Assembly: GCA_002995625.1 (NCBI GenBank)
Contig: PVBP01000006.1
Span: 1-64,000, forward strand
Length of the DNA stretch: 64,000 nucleotides
Direction of reading: 5' to 3'
Source of the DNA: Lysobacteraceae bacterium
GTDB taxonomy: Bacteria; Pseudomonadota; Gammaproteobacteria; Xanthomonadales; Ahniellaceae
Shown in pieces: positions 16,591-26,032 of the stretch (position 1 is its first letter; each line of letters begins with the position of its first letter). A model generated the notes under the pieces. It worked only from the letters and a program-made list of their open reading frames with translations, was not told the DNA's origin and did no database searches. A program made the position numbers and the translations under genes.

Positions 16591-18489
16591 ATGATCGACC
16601 GCCAGCGCTACCCGCGACTCGCCCGCATCGACTCCCCGGCCGACCTGCGCAGCTTCCCCGAATCGGAGCTGCAGGCCGTCGCCACCGAGCTGCGCGAGTT
16701 CCTGATCGAGTCCGTCGGGCGCTCCGGCGGCCATTTCGGCGCCGGCCTCGGCGTCATCGAACTGACCGTCGCGCTGCACTGGCTCTACGAGACGCCGCGC
16801 GACCAGCTGGTCTGGGACGTCGGCCACCAGTGCTACCCGCACAAGATCCTGACCGGTCGGCGTGACCGGATCGAGACGATCAAGAAGAAGGACGGGCTCG
16901 CCCCGTTCCCGGCGCGCCACGAGAGCGAGTACGACAGCTTCGGGGTCGGCCACTCGTCGACCTCGATCTCGGCCGCCCTCGGCATGGCGATCGCGGCGCA
17001 GCGCCGCGGGGATCCGCAGCGCACGGTCGCGATCATCGGCGATGGCGCGATGACCGCGGGCATGGCCTTCGAGGCGCTGAATCACGGCGGCAGCCTCGAT
17101 CCCGAGCCGGACCTGCTGGTGATCCTCAACGACAACCAGATGTCGATCTCCGAGAACGTCGGCGCGCTGACGCGGATGCTGGCGCGGCTGCTGTCGAGCC
17201 GCCGGCTCAACGACCTGCGCGAATCGACCAAGCGCGCGATGCCGCGCGGGAGCCTCCTGTGGCGCTTCGTCAAGCGCTGGGAGGAGCACGCCAAGGGCAT
17301 GTTCGTGCCGAGCACGCTGTTCGAGGAGTTCGGCTTCCACTACACCGGCCCGATCGACGGCCACGACCTGCCGGCCCTGCTGCACGCGCTGAAGACCGTC
17401 AAGGGCCTGCGCGGGCCGCAGCTGCTGCACGTGATCACGACCAAGGGCAAGGGCTACGGGCTCGCCGAGCAGGACCAGATCGAGTACCACGCGGTCGGCC
17501 CCTTCGACCCGACGGTCGGCGTGGTCCGCAAGGCCGGACCCTCGAAACCGACCTACACCCAGGTCTTCGGCGACTGGCTGTGCGACATGGCGGCCGCGGA
17601 CGCACGCCTCACGGGGATCACCCCGGCGATGCGCGAGGGCTCGGGCCTGGTGCGCTTCAGTCGCGAGCATCCGGATCGCTACTTCGACGTCGCGATCGCC
17701 GAGCAGCACGCGGTGACGCTGGCCGCCGGCATGGCCTGCGGCGGCCTGAAGCCGGTGGTCGCGATCTACAGCACGTTCCTGCAGCGCGCCTACGACCAGC
17801 TGATCCACGACGTCGCGCTGCAGGGGCTCGACGTGCTGTTCGCGATCGACCGCGGCGGCGTGGTCGGTCCGGACGGCCCGACCCATTCGGGCAGCTTCGA
17901 CCTCAGCTACCTGCGCTGCATCCCGAACATGGTGGTGATGGCGCCGGCCGACGAGAACGAGTGCCGGCTGATGCTCAGCACCGGCTTCCGCCACGAGGGC
18001 CCGGCGGCGGTGCGCTATCCGCGCGGGACCGGCCCCGGCGTCGCGGTCCCATCGACGCTCGAGACGCTGCCGATCGGAAGGGCCGAGATCCGGAGGCACG
18101 GCGCCGGCCTCGCGCTGCTGGCCTTCGGCGCGCCGCTGGCGGCCGCCGAAACCGTCGGCCAGTCGCTCGGCGCCACGGTCGTCAACATGCGCTTCGTCAA
18201 GCCGCTCGACGAAGCGCTGGTGCTGGAACTCGCGCGCTCGCACGCGGCGCTGGTGACGCTCGAGGACAACGCGGTCGCCGGCGGCGCCGGCAGCGGCGTC
18301 GCCGAGCTGCTGAACGCGCGCGGGGTGTCGACGCCGCTGCTGCAGCTCGGGCTGCCGGACGTGTTCCTCGAGCACGCGAGCCGCGAGGAACTGCTCGCCG
18401 AGGCGGGGCTCGACGCCGCCGGCGTCGAGCGCGCGATCCGCGCCCGCTTCGGCGACCTCCTGGCCACGCTGCAGCGACCGGCCGCCTGA
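16591..18489 (+). CDS. dxs: 1-Deoxy-D-xylulose-5-phosphate synthase
   Basis: This thiamine-diphosphate enzyme condenses pyruvate and glyceraldehyde 3-phosphate, the entry step of the MEP isoprenoid pathway. From ATG 16591 the protein has 632 residues (usual 615-640). It shows [15 protein letters not shown] and [14 protein letters not shown] at the N-terminal active site and GDGAMTAG (about residue 150) with the downstream Asn for Mg-ThDP. The catalytic Glu in [14 protein letters not shown] is at about residue 371, the known position. ATG 16531 in the same frame would add 20 residues but lies inside the promoter. The gene converges on pepP. Confidence 0.95.
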   Translation: MIDRQRYPRLARIDSPADLRSFPESELQAVATELREFLIESVGRSGGHFGAGLGVIELTVALHWLYETPRDQLVWDVGHQCYPHKILTGRRDRIETIKKKDGLAPFPARHESEYDSFGVGHSSTSISAALGMAIAAQRRGDPQRTVAIIGDGAMTAGMAFEALNHGGSLDPEPDLLVILNDNQMSISENVGALTRMLARLLSSRRLNDLRESTKRAMPRGSLLWRFVKRWEEHAKGMFVPSTLFEEFGFHYTGPIDGHDLPALLHALKTVKGLRGPQLLHVITTKGKGYGLAEQDQIEYHAVGPFDPTVGVVRKAGPSKPTYTQVFGDWLCDMAAADARLTGITPAMREGSGLVRFSREHPDRYFDVAIAEQHAVTLAAGMACGGLKPVVAIYSTFLQRAYDQLIHDVALQGLDVLFAIDRGGVVGPDGPTHSGSFDLSYLRCIPNMVVMAPADENECRLMLSTGFRHEGPAAVRYPRGTGPGVAVPSTLETLPIGRAEIRRHGAGLALLAFGAPLAAAETVGQSLGATVVNMRFVKPLDEALVLELARSHAALVTLEDNAVAGGAGSGVAELLNARGVSTPLLQLGLPDVFLEHASREELLAEAGLDAAGVERAIRARFGDLLATLQRPAA

Positions 18490-18507
18490 GCCCCGGTCCG
18501 GATCCGC

Positions 18508-19890
18508 TCAGGTCCGCGCGGTGCTTCGGCCCGCGCGGCGGGCGGCGCGGGCGGAAGCTGCGCTGGGAGATGGCGTTCCGCGCGCGATCGCGATCAGCTG
18601 CTCGATCCGGTCCGGGTCCTTCGGCACGTCGCCGGTCAGCACCAGCGGATCCCCGCGGGTGACGACCACGTCGTCCTCGATCCGGATCCCGATGCCGCGG
18701 AAGCGGCGGTCGACCGACTTCTCGCCCGGATCGACGTAGATCCCGGGCTCGATCGTCAGCACCATGCCGGGCTCGAGCTCGCGGTACTCGCCATCGACCC
18801 GGTAGTCGCCGACGTCGTGCACGTCGAGGCCGAGCCAGTGCCCGGTCTTGTGCATGTAGAAACGGCGATAGGCGTGCTCGCGCAGGTTCGCCTCGACCGA
18901 GCCCTTGAGCAGGCCGAGCCGCACCAGCCCCCGGGTCAGCACGCGGACCGCGGCCTCGTGCGGCGCGATCCACGAGTGCCCGGGCCGGACCGCGTCGATC
19001 GCCGCGAGCTGCGCCTCGAGCACGAGGTCGTAGAGCACGCGCTGTTCCGGCGAATAGCGCCCGTTGATCGGGAACGTGCGGGTGATGTCGGACGCGTAGC
19101 AGTCGAACTCGGCGCCGGCGTCGATCAGCAACAGGTCGCCATCGCGGAGCTCCGCCCGGTTGGCGCGGTAGTGCAGCACGCAGGCATTCGCGCCGGCGGC
19201 GACGATCGGCTCGTAGGCCGGTACGGCCTGCGCGCTGCGGAAGGCGTGCACGAGCTCGGCCTCGACCGTGGCCTCGGTCAGCCCGGGCCGCGCCGCGCCC
19301 ATCGCGCGCGCGTGCGCGGCGGCGGCGATCCGCGCCGCGCGCTGCATCGTTCGGATCTCGCTGCGCGACTTCAGCAGCCGCATCTCGTGCAGCACGTGTC
19401 CGAGCGCGACGAACTCGTGCGGAGGGCGCGCGCCGATCCGGACGCGCGCGCGGACGCGATTGACCCAGCCCATCAGCCGCAGGTCGAAGTCGGCCTCGCG
19501 TCCGAGGTGGTAGTAGACGCGCGAACGGTCCTCGAGCAGGCCCGGCAGGATGTCGTCGATGTCGTCGATCGGGAACGCGTGGTCGACGCCGAGCTCCCGC
19601 TCGGCCCCTTCGACGCCGAGCCGCGGGCCATCCCAGCGCTCGCGCTCGGGATCCCGGTCGCGGCAGAACAGGATCTCGCCGCCCTGCGGACGCCCGGGCA
19701 CCAGGACCAGCACGGCATCCGGCTCGCCGAACCCGGTCAGGTAGTGGAAATCACTGTCCTGGCGGTACGGGTAGTGCGCGTCGTTGTTGCGGAGCTTCTC
19801 GGGTGCGGCGGCGAGCACCACGATCGCGTCGCGACCGACCGCCTGCATCAGGTGGCGGCGACGGCGCTTGTATTCGGCCGCGGGGATCAA
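18508..19890 (-). CDS. pepP: Xaa-Pro aminopeptidase P
   Basis: The 460-residue M24 metallopeptidase releases the N-terminal residue before proline. It has an N-terminal creatinase-like domain (PYRQDSDFHYLTGFGEPDAV) and the pita-bread domain with dimetal ligands. These are Asp in LIDAGAEFDCYASDITRTF (two Asp), His in KTGHWLGLDVHD, and Glu in LTIEPGIY and IRIEDDV. The start is a TTG at 19890, overlapping the ygfB stop (TTGA). The residues that follow (IPAAEYKRRRRHL) align with the E. coli PepP N-terminus, so later ATGs would cut the domain. Transcribed with ygfB, as in other gammaproteobacteria. Confidence 0.93.
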   Translation of the reverse strand: MIPAAEYKRRRRHLMQAVGRDAIVVLAAAPEKLRNNDAHYPYRQDSDFHYLTGFGEPDAVLVLVPGRPQGGEILFCRDRDPERERWDGPRLGVEGAERELGVDHAFPIDDIDDILPGLLEDRSRVYYHLGREADFDLRLMGWVNRVRARVRIGARPPHEFVALGHVLHEMRLLKSRSEIRTMQRAARIAAAAHARAMGAARPGLTEATVEAELVHAFRSAQAVPAYEPIVAAGANACVLHYRANRAELRDGDLLLIDAGAEFDCYASDITRTFPINGRYSPEQRVLYDLVLEAQLAAIDAVRPGHSWIAPHEAAVRVLTRGLVRLGLLKGSVEANLREHAYRRFYMHKTGHWLGLDVHDVGDYRVDGEYRELEPGMVLTIEPGIYVDPGEKSVDRRFRGIGIRIEDDVVVTRGDPLVLTGDVPKDPDRIEQLIAIARGTPSPSAASARAARRAGRSTART

Positions 19891-20441
19891 TGCCGCGTCG
19901 CCTCGGGTTCGGCGCGGGCGAGCTGCTGGTGCAGCAGCATCACGCCGACGCGGATGTATTCGACCATCTCGGCGTAGGCCTCCTCGTCCTCGGCGTCGCT
20001 GCTGCCGGCATCGAACTCGGTCATCGCGATCCGGCTGAGATCGCCGACCACCTCGCCGCCGTCGCCGGCGAGTCCGGCCTCGAGGTTCACGCCGGCAAGC
20101 CCGAGTCCGCCGAGGAACCCGCGGCACCACTCGACCATCGCCGCGGCGCGCTCCGCGACCGGCGCCTCGTCGCCCGGCAGCAGCGGCGCGAAGGCGCAGC
20201 CCGGGTCGTCGAGATCCGTCGACAGCGCCTGGTACAGCGCCGCGAACACCGCCCGGTCCCGCGCATCCTCGAGCGTCTCGTCGAGCTCGTCGAGCGCAAG
20301 GCTCTGAAGCCAGCGATCCGCGCCCGAGGCCCCGCCCGCACAGAGAAAACCCGCCAGCGCGCCGTCGAGTTCGGCCGCGCCGACGCCGGCTTCCAGCCGG
20401 TCGAGCGTCCGCGAGAGCGTTTCGAAGTCGGGCTGCCGCAT
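19887..20441 (-). CDS. ygfB: UPF0149 family protein YgfB
   Basis: A 184-residue all-helical UPF0149 protein. Typical segments are an N-terminal LSRTLDRLEAG, then ELDGALAGFLCAGG, and WCRGFLGGLGLAGV near the middle. A highly acidic segment (SSDAEDEEAYAEMVEYIRVGVMLL) stands before the C-terminus. The pepP partner gene follows directly with a 4-nt overlap, the conserved ygfB-pepP pair. The start at 20441 has GGAG six bases upstream; 20447 and 20480 are in-frame alternatives. In Pseudomonas YgfB affects beta-lactam resistance, which is family knowledge and not visible here. Confidence 0.9.
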   Translation of the reverse strand: MRQPDFETLSRTLDRLEAGVGAAELDGALAGFLCAGGASGADRWLQSLALDELDETLEDARDRAVFAALYQALSTDLDDPGCAFAPLLPGDEAPVAERAAAMVEWCRGFLGGLGLAGVNLEAGLAGDGGEVVGDLSRIAMTEFDAGSSDAEDEEAYAEMVEYIRVGVMLLHQQLARAEPEATRH

Positions 20442-20541
20442 CGACATCTCCGGAACGACCGCGCCCGTCGGTTCCGGCATGGGCCGGTGGCGCGGGTCGC
20501 CGCTATTCTCCCACGCACGTCACCAGTCGGGGAAAGATCGC

Positions 20542-23500
20542 TTGCGCCAGGGCCAGGCCCGCCTTCGAACGTCCCGCAAGGCCGGTCGCGCCGTCAATGC
20601 CGGCATCCGGGCGATCCGGGGGCTCACGCTGGCGCTGGCGGTCCTGTGTGCGGCGCCGGCAGCCGCCCTCGATCCGGAGCCCGTCGTTCGGGCTCATGCC
20701 CGGACCCATTTCTTCGAGGTGATCTCCGCGGAGGAACCCCTCGCGCAGAACCTCGTCACGGCAATCGTCCAGACGCCGGATGGCTTCCTGTGGGTCGGGA
20801 CGCAGGGTGGCCTGCACCGGTTCGACGGCTACGGCTTCGTGCTCCACGACCACGATCCCGAGGATCCGGCGAGCCTTGCGGACGATTTCGTCTCGGCGCT
20901 CGCCGTCGATCGCGACGGGATCCTGGTCGTCGGCGGCGGTCGCGGTTCGCTGCAGCGGCTGGTGGCCCACGGCAACCGGTTCGAGTCGATCGGGACCGAC
21001 GCCGAGGCGCGCGCGCGAGGCCACGTCGGCCGGATCGTCGCGACCGGAGACGGCGCGCTGTGGGTCGCGTCGAAGCGCGGAATCGAGCGGATCGACGCGG
21101 GCGGCACCTCGACGCTCGTGCTCGAGGACGCGGAGTCCGGCTACGACTTCGTCGTGCCCCGGTCGATGGCCGCGCTGCCCGACGGCACGCTGGTCGCGGC
21201 CGTCGGCGACGGTCTGGCACGGGTCGATCCCGCAACGCTCGACGCACGCCTCGTCGCGCATGACCTGCCGCGGGTCCACAGCCTCGCGCTCGGCCGCGAC
21301 GGGATCCTGCGCATCGGAACGATGGCCGGACTGCACCGGCTGAATCCCGACGACGCGATCGAGCGCGTCTGGCCCCCGGAGTCCGACGAGCCGCCCGGCG
21401 GCCCGGTCCACGGCATGATCGAGGACCGCACCGGCCGCTGGTGGCTCGCCGTGTTCGGCGCCGGAATCGCGGTCCTCGACCCGGAGACCGGACGTGCGGA
21501 GCGGCTCCGCCACGAGCGGTCGATCGACGGCGCGCTGGCCGAGGACACGGTCCGCCACCTCTACCTCGACCGGACGGGCCTGCTCTGGATCGGCGGCGAG
21601 ACGCGCGGCCTGATCCGCGTCAATCCCGCCGGATCGCGCTTCACGCTGATCACCGACGAGAATCCCGAACGCGTTCACGCCGCCACGAACGGCATCCGCA
21701 GCCTCTGGCAGGCCGACGACGGCGCGCTCTGGATCGGCACCGATGGCGACGGCCTGAAGCGGATCGACGGTCAGACCTGGGCGATCACGTACCACCGCGA
21801 CGCGCTGCTCGCCGCGCTCCCGAACGGGGCGCGCGGGCGGGAACTTCGCGTCAACGCGATCGTCCCGATGCTGGACGGTCGGCTCTGGCTGCCGACGAAC
21901 CGGGGCGTGGTCGAGTTCGATCGGGCCTCCGGCGCCGCGCGGATCGCGTGGCCGCCCGGACCGGAATCGAGCCCGACCCGCCGGCATGCGCGGGTGGCGC
22001 TCCTCGATGCCGACGGCAGCGTCTGGATCGCGACCTGGCAGGAGGGTCTGGTCCGGTTCGATCCGCGCGACCGGACCCAGCGCAGCTGGCGGCACGACCC
22101 GGCGCGCGCGGACAGCCTGTCGCACGACAGCATCCTGGAACTCCATCGCGACTCGCGCGGGATCCTTTGGATCGGCACGATGGGCGGGCTCGACCGTCTC
22201 GATCCGGACAGCGGGCGACTGACCCGCATGCGACGCGCCGGCGACGGCGCGGGAGCCCCTGCCGGCGACGTGGTCCGAGGCGTGGCCGAGACGTCGGACG
22301 GCTCGCTCTGGTTCGCGAGCCACGGCGGGCTGTCGCGGCTCGCGCCCGACGAACGCCAGCAGGAACTTCCGAAGTTCGAGCGCTACACGCCGCGCGACGG
22401 CCTGCCGGCCCGGATGGTCTACGACCTGCTCGTCGCGGACGATGGCGCGCTGTGGCTCGCGACCAATCGTGGCCTCGTCCGGATGGATCCCGCCGAGCGC
22501 CGCTTCCGGCGCTACGGGCTCGAGGACGGGCTCCAGGGGCTCGAGTACAACGGCGGCGCGGCCCTCGCCCTCGCCGATGGCCGGCTCGCGTTCGGCGGTG
22601 TCGGTGGGCTCAATCTGTTCGAGCCGGTCAAGCGGCCGATCGAACGCCCGGCCTCGCCGCTCGTCCTCACCCGCCTCGCGCTGGGCGACCGGCTGCTCGC
22701 GGCGCCCCCTTCGGGCTGGCAGAAGCCGATCACGCTCGACCCGTCGGACCGGTCGCTGAGCTTCGGGTTCGCCGTGCTCGACTTCGCGGCGCCGCGACGC
22801 AATCGGTTCGAGCACCGGCTCGAGGGCGTGCACGGCGACTGGGTCTCCCTCGGGCATCGCAATGAGCTCGTGCTCAGCACGGTCCCGCCCGGGAGCTACG
22901 TCCTGCGCGTGCGCGCGTGGGACAGCGAGGACCGGCCGGCCACCAACGAGCTGTCACTGCCGTTCGTGGTTCCGGCACCGTGGTGGCAGGGTCTGCCGGC
23001 GCGGGTCGCAGCCGTCATCGGCGCGCTGCTGCTGATCGGCGCGCTGCTTCTCGCGGCTCACCGGCGGGTCGTGCGCGAACGCCAGCATGCGGCAGCGCTG
23101 CGGGAACGCGAGGAACGCCTGCGGGTCGCGATCTGGGGATCGGGCGACGAGTTCTGGGACTGGGACATGCGCGCCGGCAAGCTGTTCCGGATCGGCGCCG
23201 ACAACCTCCTCGGCCTGCCCCACGAGGACACCGTTTCCGGCGACGACTGGCGGCGGAATGCGGTGCACCCGGACGACCTCGCGCAGGTCGAGCGGATCCT
23301 CGACGAACACGTGCGCGGGGAACGCGAGGCCTTCGAGTCCGAGCACCGGGTGCGGCGCGCCGACGGCCAGTACATCTGGGTCCGCTCGCGCGGCAAGGTG
23401 GTCGAGCGCGACGCCGATGGCGGAGCGCTGCGGGTCGCCGGCACCGCGCGCGACATCACCGCGACCCGCGCGGCCGAGCGCGACCGGCGCATCGCCGAGG

Positions 23501-25182
23501 AGGTGATCCGCAGCATGTCCGAGGCGGTGGTCGTGACCGACCTCGACTTCCGGTTCACCTCGGTCAACCCCGCCTTCACCCGCATGACCGGCTACCAGCA
23601 GGACGAGATCCTCGGACTCAAGAGTTCGATCCTCGACTGCGACCAGCACAACGAGGAGTTCCACGAGGCCTTGCGTGCCACCGCGCTGCGCACCGGCCAC
23701 TGGAGCGGCGAGCTGTGGCAGCGGCGCAAGGACGGCGACGAGTTCCTGTGCTGGCTGGAGCTTTCCGAGGTCACCGATGCCGCCGGCGCGCGCACGCACT
23801 TCGTCGGCGTGCTGACCGACATCACCGACCGCAAGCGCGCCGAGCAGGAGCTGCGCTACCTCGCGAACTACGACACGCTGACCGGCCTGCCGAACCGCAC
23901 GTTGCTCGGCGAACGTCTCGCGCACGCGCTGATCCGGGCCCGGCGCAACGGTACCAGGGTCGCGCTGTTCTTCATCGACCTCGACCGCTTCAAGCACGTC
24001 AACGACTCGCTCGGACACACCGCCGGCGACCGCCTGCTGAAGGCCGTCGCACAGCGGATCCAGGCCAGCGTGCGCGACGTCGACACGGTCGCGCGCCTCG
24101 GCGGCGACGAGTTCACCGTGATCGCCGAGGACCTCGCCGACCGCGACGAGGCGGAGCGGATCGCACGCCAGCTGATCGACGCCTTCCACGCGCCACTCGA
24201 CATCGACGGTCGCACCGAGGTCGTGATCTCGCCTTCGATCGGCATCAGCCTGTATCCGGACCACGGCCAGGTCCCGACCGACCTGCTCAAGTTCGCCGAC
24301 ACCGCGATGTACCGGGCCAAGGACCACGGCCGCAACACCTACGAGTTCTATTCGCCGGCGCTCGACACCCAGGCGCGCTGGCGCGCGGGGATGGTCAACC
24401 AGCTGCACAAGGCGCTCGAACGGCACGAGTTCAGCCTGGTCTACCAGCCGAAGCTCGCGCTCGCGTCCGGCGAGATCACCGGAGTCGAGGCGCTGCTGCG
24501 CTGGAACAACGCCGAACTCGGCCGGGTCGGACCCGGGACCTTCGTGCCGCTCGCCGAGGAGACCGGACTCATCGTGCCGATCGGCGAATGGGTCCTGCGC
24601 GAGGCACTCGCCGAACTCCGGCGCTGGGCGCGCGCCGGAGTCGGCAACGTCTCGGTGGCGGTGAACGTGTCGATGCTGCAGCTGCTGCGGGGCGAGCTCG
24701 CGGCGCTGCTCCGGACCCTGCTGGCCGAGAACGGCCTGGCCCCGAAGCGGGTGGTGCTGGAGCTGACCGAGAGCATGGTCATGGCCAACGCCGAGCAGTC
24801 GATCTCGACCCTCGGCGAGCTCAAGGCGCTCGGCATCTCGATCGCGATCGACGACTTCGGCACCGGGTACTCGTCGCTGTCGCAGCTGAAGCGGCTGCCG
24901 ATCGACACGCTCAAGATCGACAAGGCCTTCGTCGGCGAGATCAGCGTGGACGCCGACGACGAGGCGATCACCGCGACGGTGATCTCGATGGCCCACACGC
25001 TCGGCCTCGACGTCGTGGCCGAGGGCGTCGAGACCCCGGAGCAGCTGGCGTACCTGCGCGACCGCGAATGCGACGAGGTCCAGGGCTACCTGATCAGCCC
25101 GCCGCTGCCCGGCGATGCGATGCTGGCCTTCCTGCTCGACCAGCGCGCGCACCGGGGCCTGCGCGGTGCTCGATCGTCCTGA
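20542..25182 (+). CDS. Sensor with two-component-regulator propeller, PAS, GGDEF and EAL domains
   Basis: About 1546 residues. A signal peptide (ALAVLCAAPAAA) leads into a periplasmic beta-propeller of repeated W[VI]GT..GL.R.D units (residues about 45-720). A Y_Y_Y-type domain comes next (RFEHRLEGVHGDWVSLG), then one membrane helix (about 815-838). The cytoplasmic part has two PAS domains (853-1102), GGDEF and EAL. RLGGDEF (about 1187) and the RDVD inhibitory site five residues before it are intact, so c-di-GMP synthesis with product feedback is expected. EALLRW, ELTESM and AIDDFGTGYSSL indicate an intact phosphodiesterase too. Which activity dominates is unknown. TTG 20542 has GGGGA upstream; ATG 20479 is an alternative. 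It stands between ygfB and zapB, genes that are usually neighbours. Confidence 0.9.
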   Translation: MRQGQARLRTSRKAGRAVNAGIRAIRGLTLALAVLCAAPAAALDPEPVVRAHARTHFFEVISAEEPLAQNLVTAIVQTPDGFLWVGTQGGLHRFDGYGFVLHDHDPEDPASLADDFVSALAVDRDGILVVGGGRGSLQRLVAHGNRFESIGTDAEARARGHVGRIVATGDGALWVASKRGIERIDAGGTSTLVLEDAESGYDFVVPRSMAALPDGTLVAAVGDGLARVDPATLDARLVAHDLPRVHSLALGRDGILRIGTMAGLHRLNPDDAIERVWPPESDEPPGGPVHGMIEDRTGRWWLAVFGAGIAVLDPETGRAERLRHERSIDGALAEDTVRHLYLDRTGLLWIGGETRGLIRVNPAGSRFTLITDENPERVHAATNGIRSLWQADDGALWIGTDGDGLKRIDGQTWAITYHRDALLAALPNGARGRELRVNAIVPMLDGRLWLPTNRGVVEFDRASGAARIAWPPGPESSPTRRHARVALLDADGSVWIATWQEGLVRFDPRDRTQRSWRHDPARADSLSHDSILELHRDSRGILWIGTMGGLDRLDPDSGRLTRMRRAGDGAGAPAGDVVRGVAETSDGSLWFASHGGLSRLAPDERQQELPKFERYTPRDGLPARMVYDLLVADDGALWLATNRGLVRMDPAERRFRRYGLEDGLQGLEYNGGAALALADGRLAFGGVGGLNLFEPVKRPIERPASPLVLTRLALGDRLLAAPPSGWQKPITLDPSDRSLSFGFAVLDFAAPRRNRFEHRLEGVHGDWVSLGHRNELVLSTVPPGSYVLRVRAWDSEDRPATNELSLPFVVPAPWWQGLPARVAAVIGALLLIGALLLAAHRRVVRERQHAAALREREERLRVAIWGSGDEFWDWDMRAGKLFRIGADNLLGLPHEDTVSGDDWRRNAVHPDDLAQVERILDEHVRGEREAFESEHRVRRADGQYIWVRSRGKVVERDADGGALRVAGTARDITATRAAERDRRIAEEVIRSMSEAVVVTDLDFRFTSVNPAFTRMTGYQQDEILGLKSSILDCDQHNEEFHEALRATALRTGHWSGELWQRRKDGDEFLCWLELSEVTDAAGARTHFVGVLTDITDRKRAEQELRYLANYDTLTGLPNRTLLGERLAHALIRARRNGTRVALFFIDLDRFKHVNDSLGHTAGDRLLKAVAQRIQASVRDVDTVARLGGDEFTVIAEDLADRDEAERIARQLIDAFHAPLDIDGRTEVVISPSIGISLYPDHGQVPTDLLKFADTAMYRAKDHGRNTYEFYSPALDTQARWRAGMVNQLHKALERHEFSLVYQPKLALASGEITGVEALLRWNNAELGRVGPGTFVPLAEETGLIVPIGEWVLREALAELRRWARAGVGNVSVAVNVSMLQLLRGELAALLRTLLAENGLAPKRVVLELTESMVMANAEQSISTLGELKALGISIAIDDFGTGYSSLSQLKRLPIDTLKIDKAFVGEISVDADDEAITATVISMAHTLGLDVVAEGVETPEQLAYLRDRECDEVQGYLISPPLPGDAMLAFLLDQRAHRGLRGARSS

Positions 25183-25197
25183 CCCCGATGCCTCCGG

Positions 25198-25226
25198 TTG
25201 ACCGACCGCGACTGCCGCCCTAGCGT
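25198..25226 (+). promoter_or_regulatory. Candidate zapB-zapA promoter
   Basis: TTGACC (25198-25203), 17 bp, then TAGCGT (25221-25226). The expected transcription start coincides with the ATG of zapB at 25233, which would make the message leaderless. Confidence 0.4.
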
Positions 25227-25232
25227 TGCCCG

Positions 25233-25454
25233 ATGGCACGAACCGACCCCACCGCCGAACTGCGCGCGATCCGCCTCGAGGTCGAGCGACTGGTCGCGCT
25301 CGCGCAGCGCCTCGCCGAGGAGAACCGCAGCCTCCGGCTGGCCCAGGAACAGCTGGTGGCCGAACGCGCCGCGCTGCTCGCGAAGAGCGAGCAGGCACGC
25401 TCGCGCGTCGAGGCGATGATCACCCGGCTCAAGTCGCTGGAGCAGAACGGATGA
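25233..25454 (+). CDS. zapB: ZapB-like cell-division protein (TIGR02449 type)
   Basis: A 73-residue protein that is almost entirely one coiled coil: heptad-like Leu/Ala pattern from ELRAIRLEVERLVALAQRL through RVEAMITRLKSLE. Small coiled-coil proteins in this place, just before zapA, belong to the TIGR02449/ZapB-like family and are thought to help organise the Z-ring. The stop overlaps the zapA start by ATGA. Symbol given by context and type; sequence identity to E. coli ZapB would be low. Confidence 0.75.
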   Translation: MARTDPTAELRAIRLEVERLVALAQRLAEENRSLRLAQEQLVAERAALLAKSEQARSRVEAMITRLKSLEQNG

Positions 25455-25750
25455 GCCACGAGCAGACCCCGATCAGCCTCTCGATCCTCGATCGCGAGTA
25501 CGTCGTCGGCTGCGCGCCGTCGGAGCGCGCCGATCTGGTCGCGGCCGCGGCGCTGGTCGACGAGCGCCTGCGGGCGCTGCGCGCGACCGCCCGCACCGCG
25601 GGCCTCGACCGCCTGGCCGTGCTCGTCGCGCTGAACCTGGCGCACGAGCTGCGGCTCCGCGATCGCGACCTCGCGGCGATCGAGACCGGCATCGGCAGCG
25701 AGATCGAGGCGCTGCGCGCGAGCCTCGCGGCGGTGCCCGCGCGCGGCTGA
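25451..25750 (+). CDS. zapA: Cell division protein ZapA
   Basis: A 99-residue FtsZ-associated protein that bundles FtsZ filaments. The N-terminal part ISLSILDREYVVGCAPSE is the typical ZapA beta-hairpin, and the following helix contains the ALNLAHEL segment. It is followed by 6S RNA and fau, the conserved order zapA-ssrS-fau of gammaproteobacteria. ATG 25451 overlaps the zapB stop. Confidence 0.92.
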   Translation: MSHEQTPISLSILDREYVVGCAPSERADLVAAAALVDERLRALRATARTAGLDRLAVLVALNLAHELRLRDRDLAAIETGIGSEIEALRASLAAVPARG

Positions 25751-25813
25751 CCCGCCGCGTCGCTCGACCGATTCGACCGCCCGTGCCGCAGCGAGCCGCG
25801 CTAACATCCGGCC

Positions 25814-26002
25814 CGGCACTCTTCTGCCGTGTCCGACAGCGTCGCGCACATATTGCCTTGGCCCTGTCATACGACCCCGGGAACGCGGTGTGCCGGACGT
25901 TGTGCAAGCCTGCCACGCGCAGGAAGCCTGAAGTCCGCGCGAGCCTTCCCACCTGATCCCAGGGATCAAGGTCGTCGCGCGGCGCATCGGCATGGCGGTG
26001 AG
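25814..26002 (+). ncRNA. ssrS: 6S RNA
   Basis: About 190 nt between zapA and fau, the place of 6S RNA in gammaproteobacteria. The 3' half has the diagnostic hairpin CCTGATCCCAGGGATCAAGG (matching E. coli CCTTGAACCAAGGGTTCAAGG in layout) and an upstream GGAAGCCTG like the GAGAAGCCT of E. coli. The ends form a closing stem, GCCGTGTCCGA with TCGGCATGGC. TAACAT at 25802-25807 is a likely -10 box. 6S RNA mimics an open promoter and sequesters sigma70 RNA polymerase in stationary phase. Exact ends are estimates. Confidence 0.88.
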
Positions 26003-26032
26003 TGCCGCTTCTTCCCCGCTGGGCCCCGCGAC

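Noticed and set aside
22954-25398. 814-codon minus-strand frame opposite the GGDEF/EAL gene
   Set aside because: Antisense of a clear multi-domain gene, with no recognisable protein features.
25829-26032. N-terminal extension of the fau protein
   Set aside because: These codons lie within the 6S RNA and show no protein similarity.
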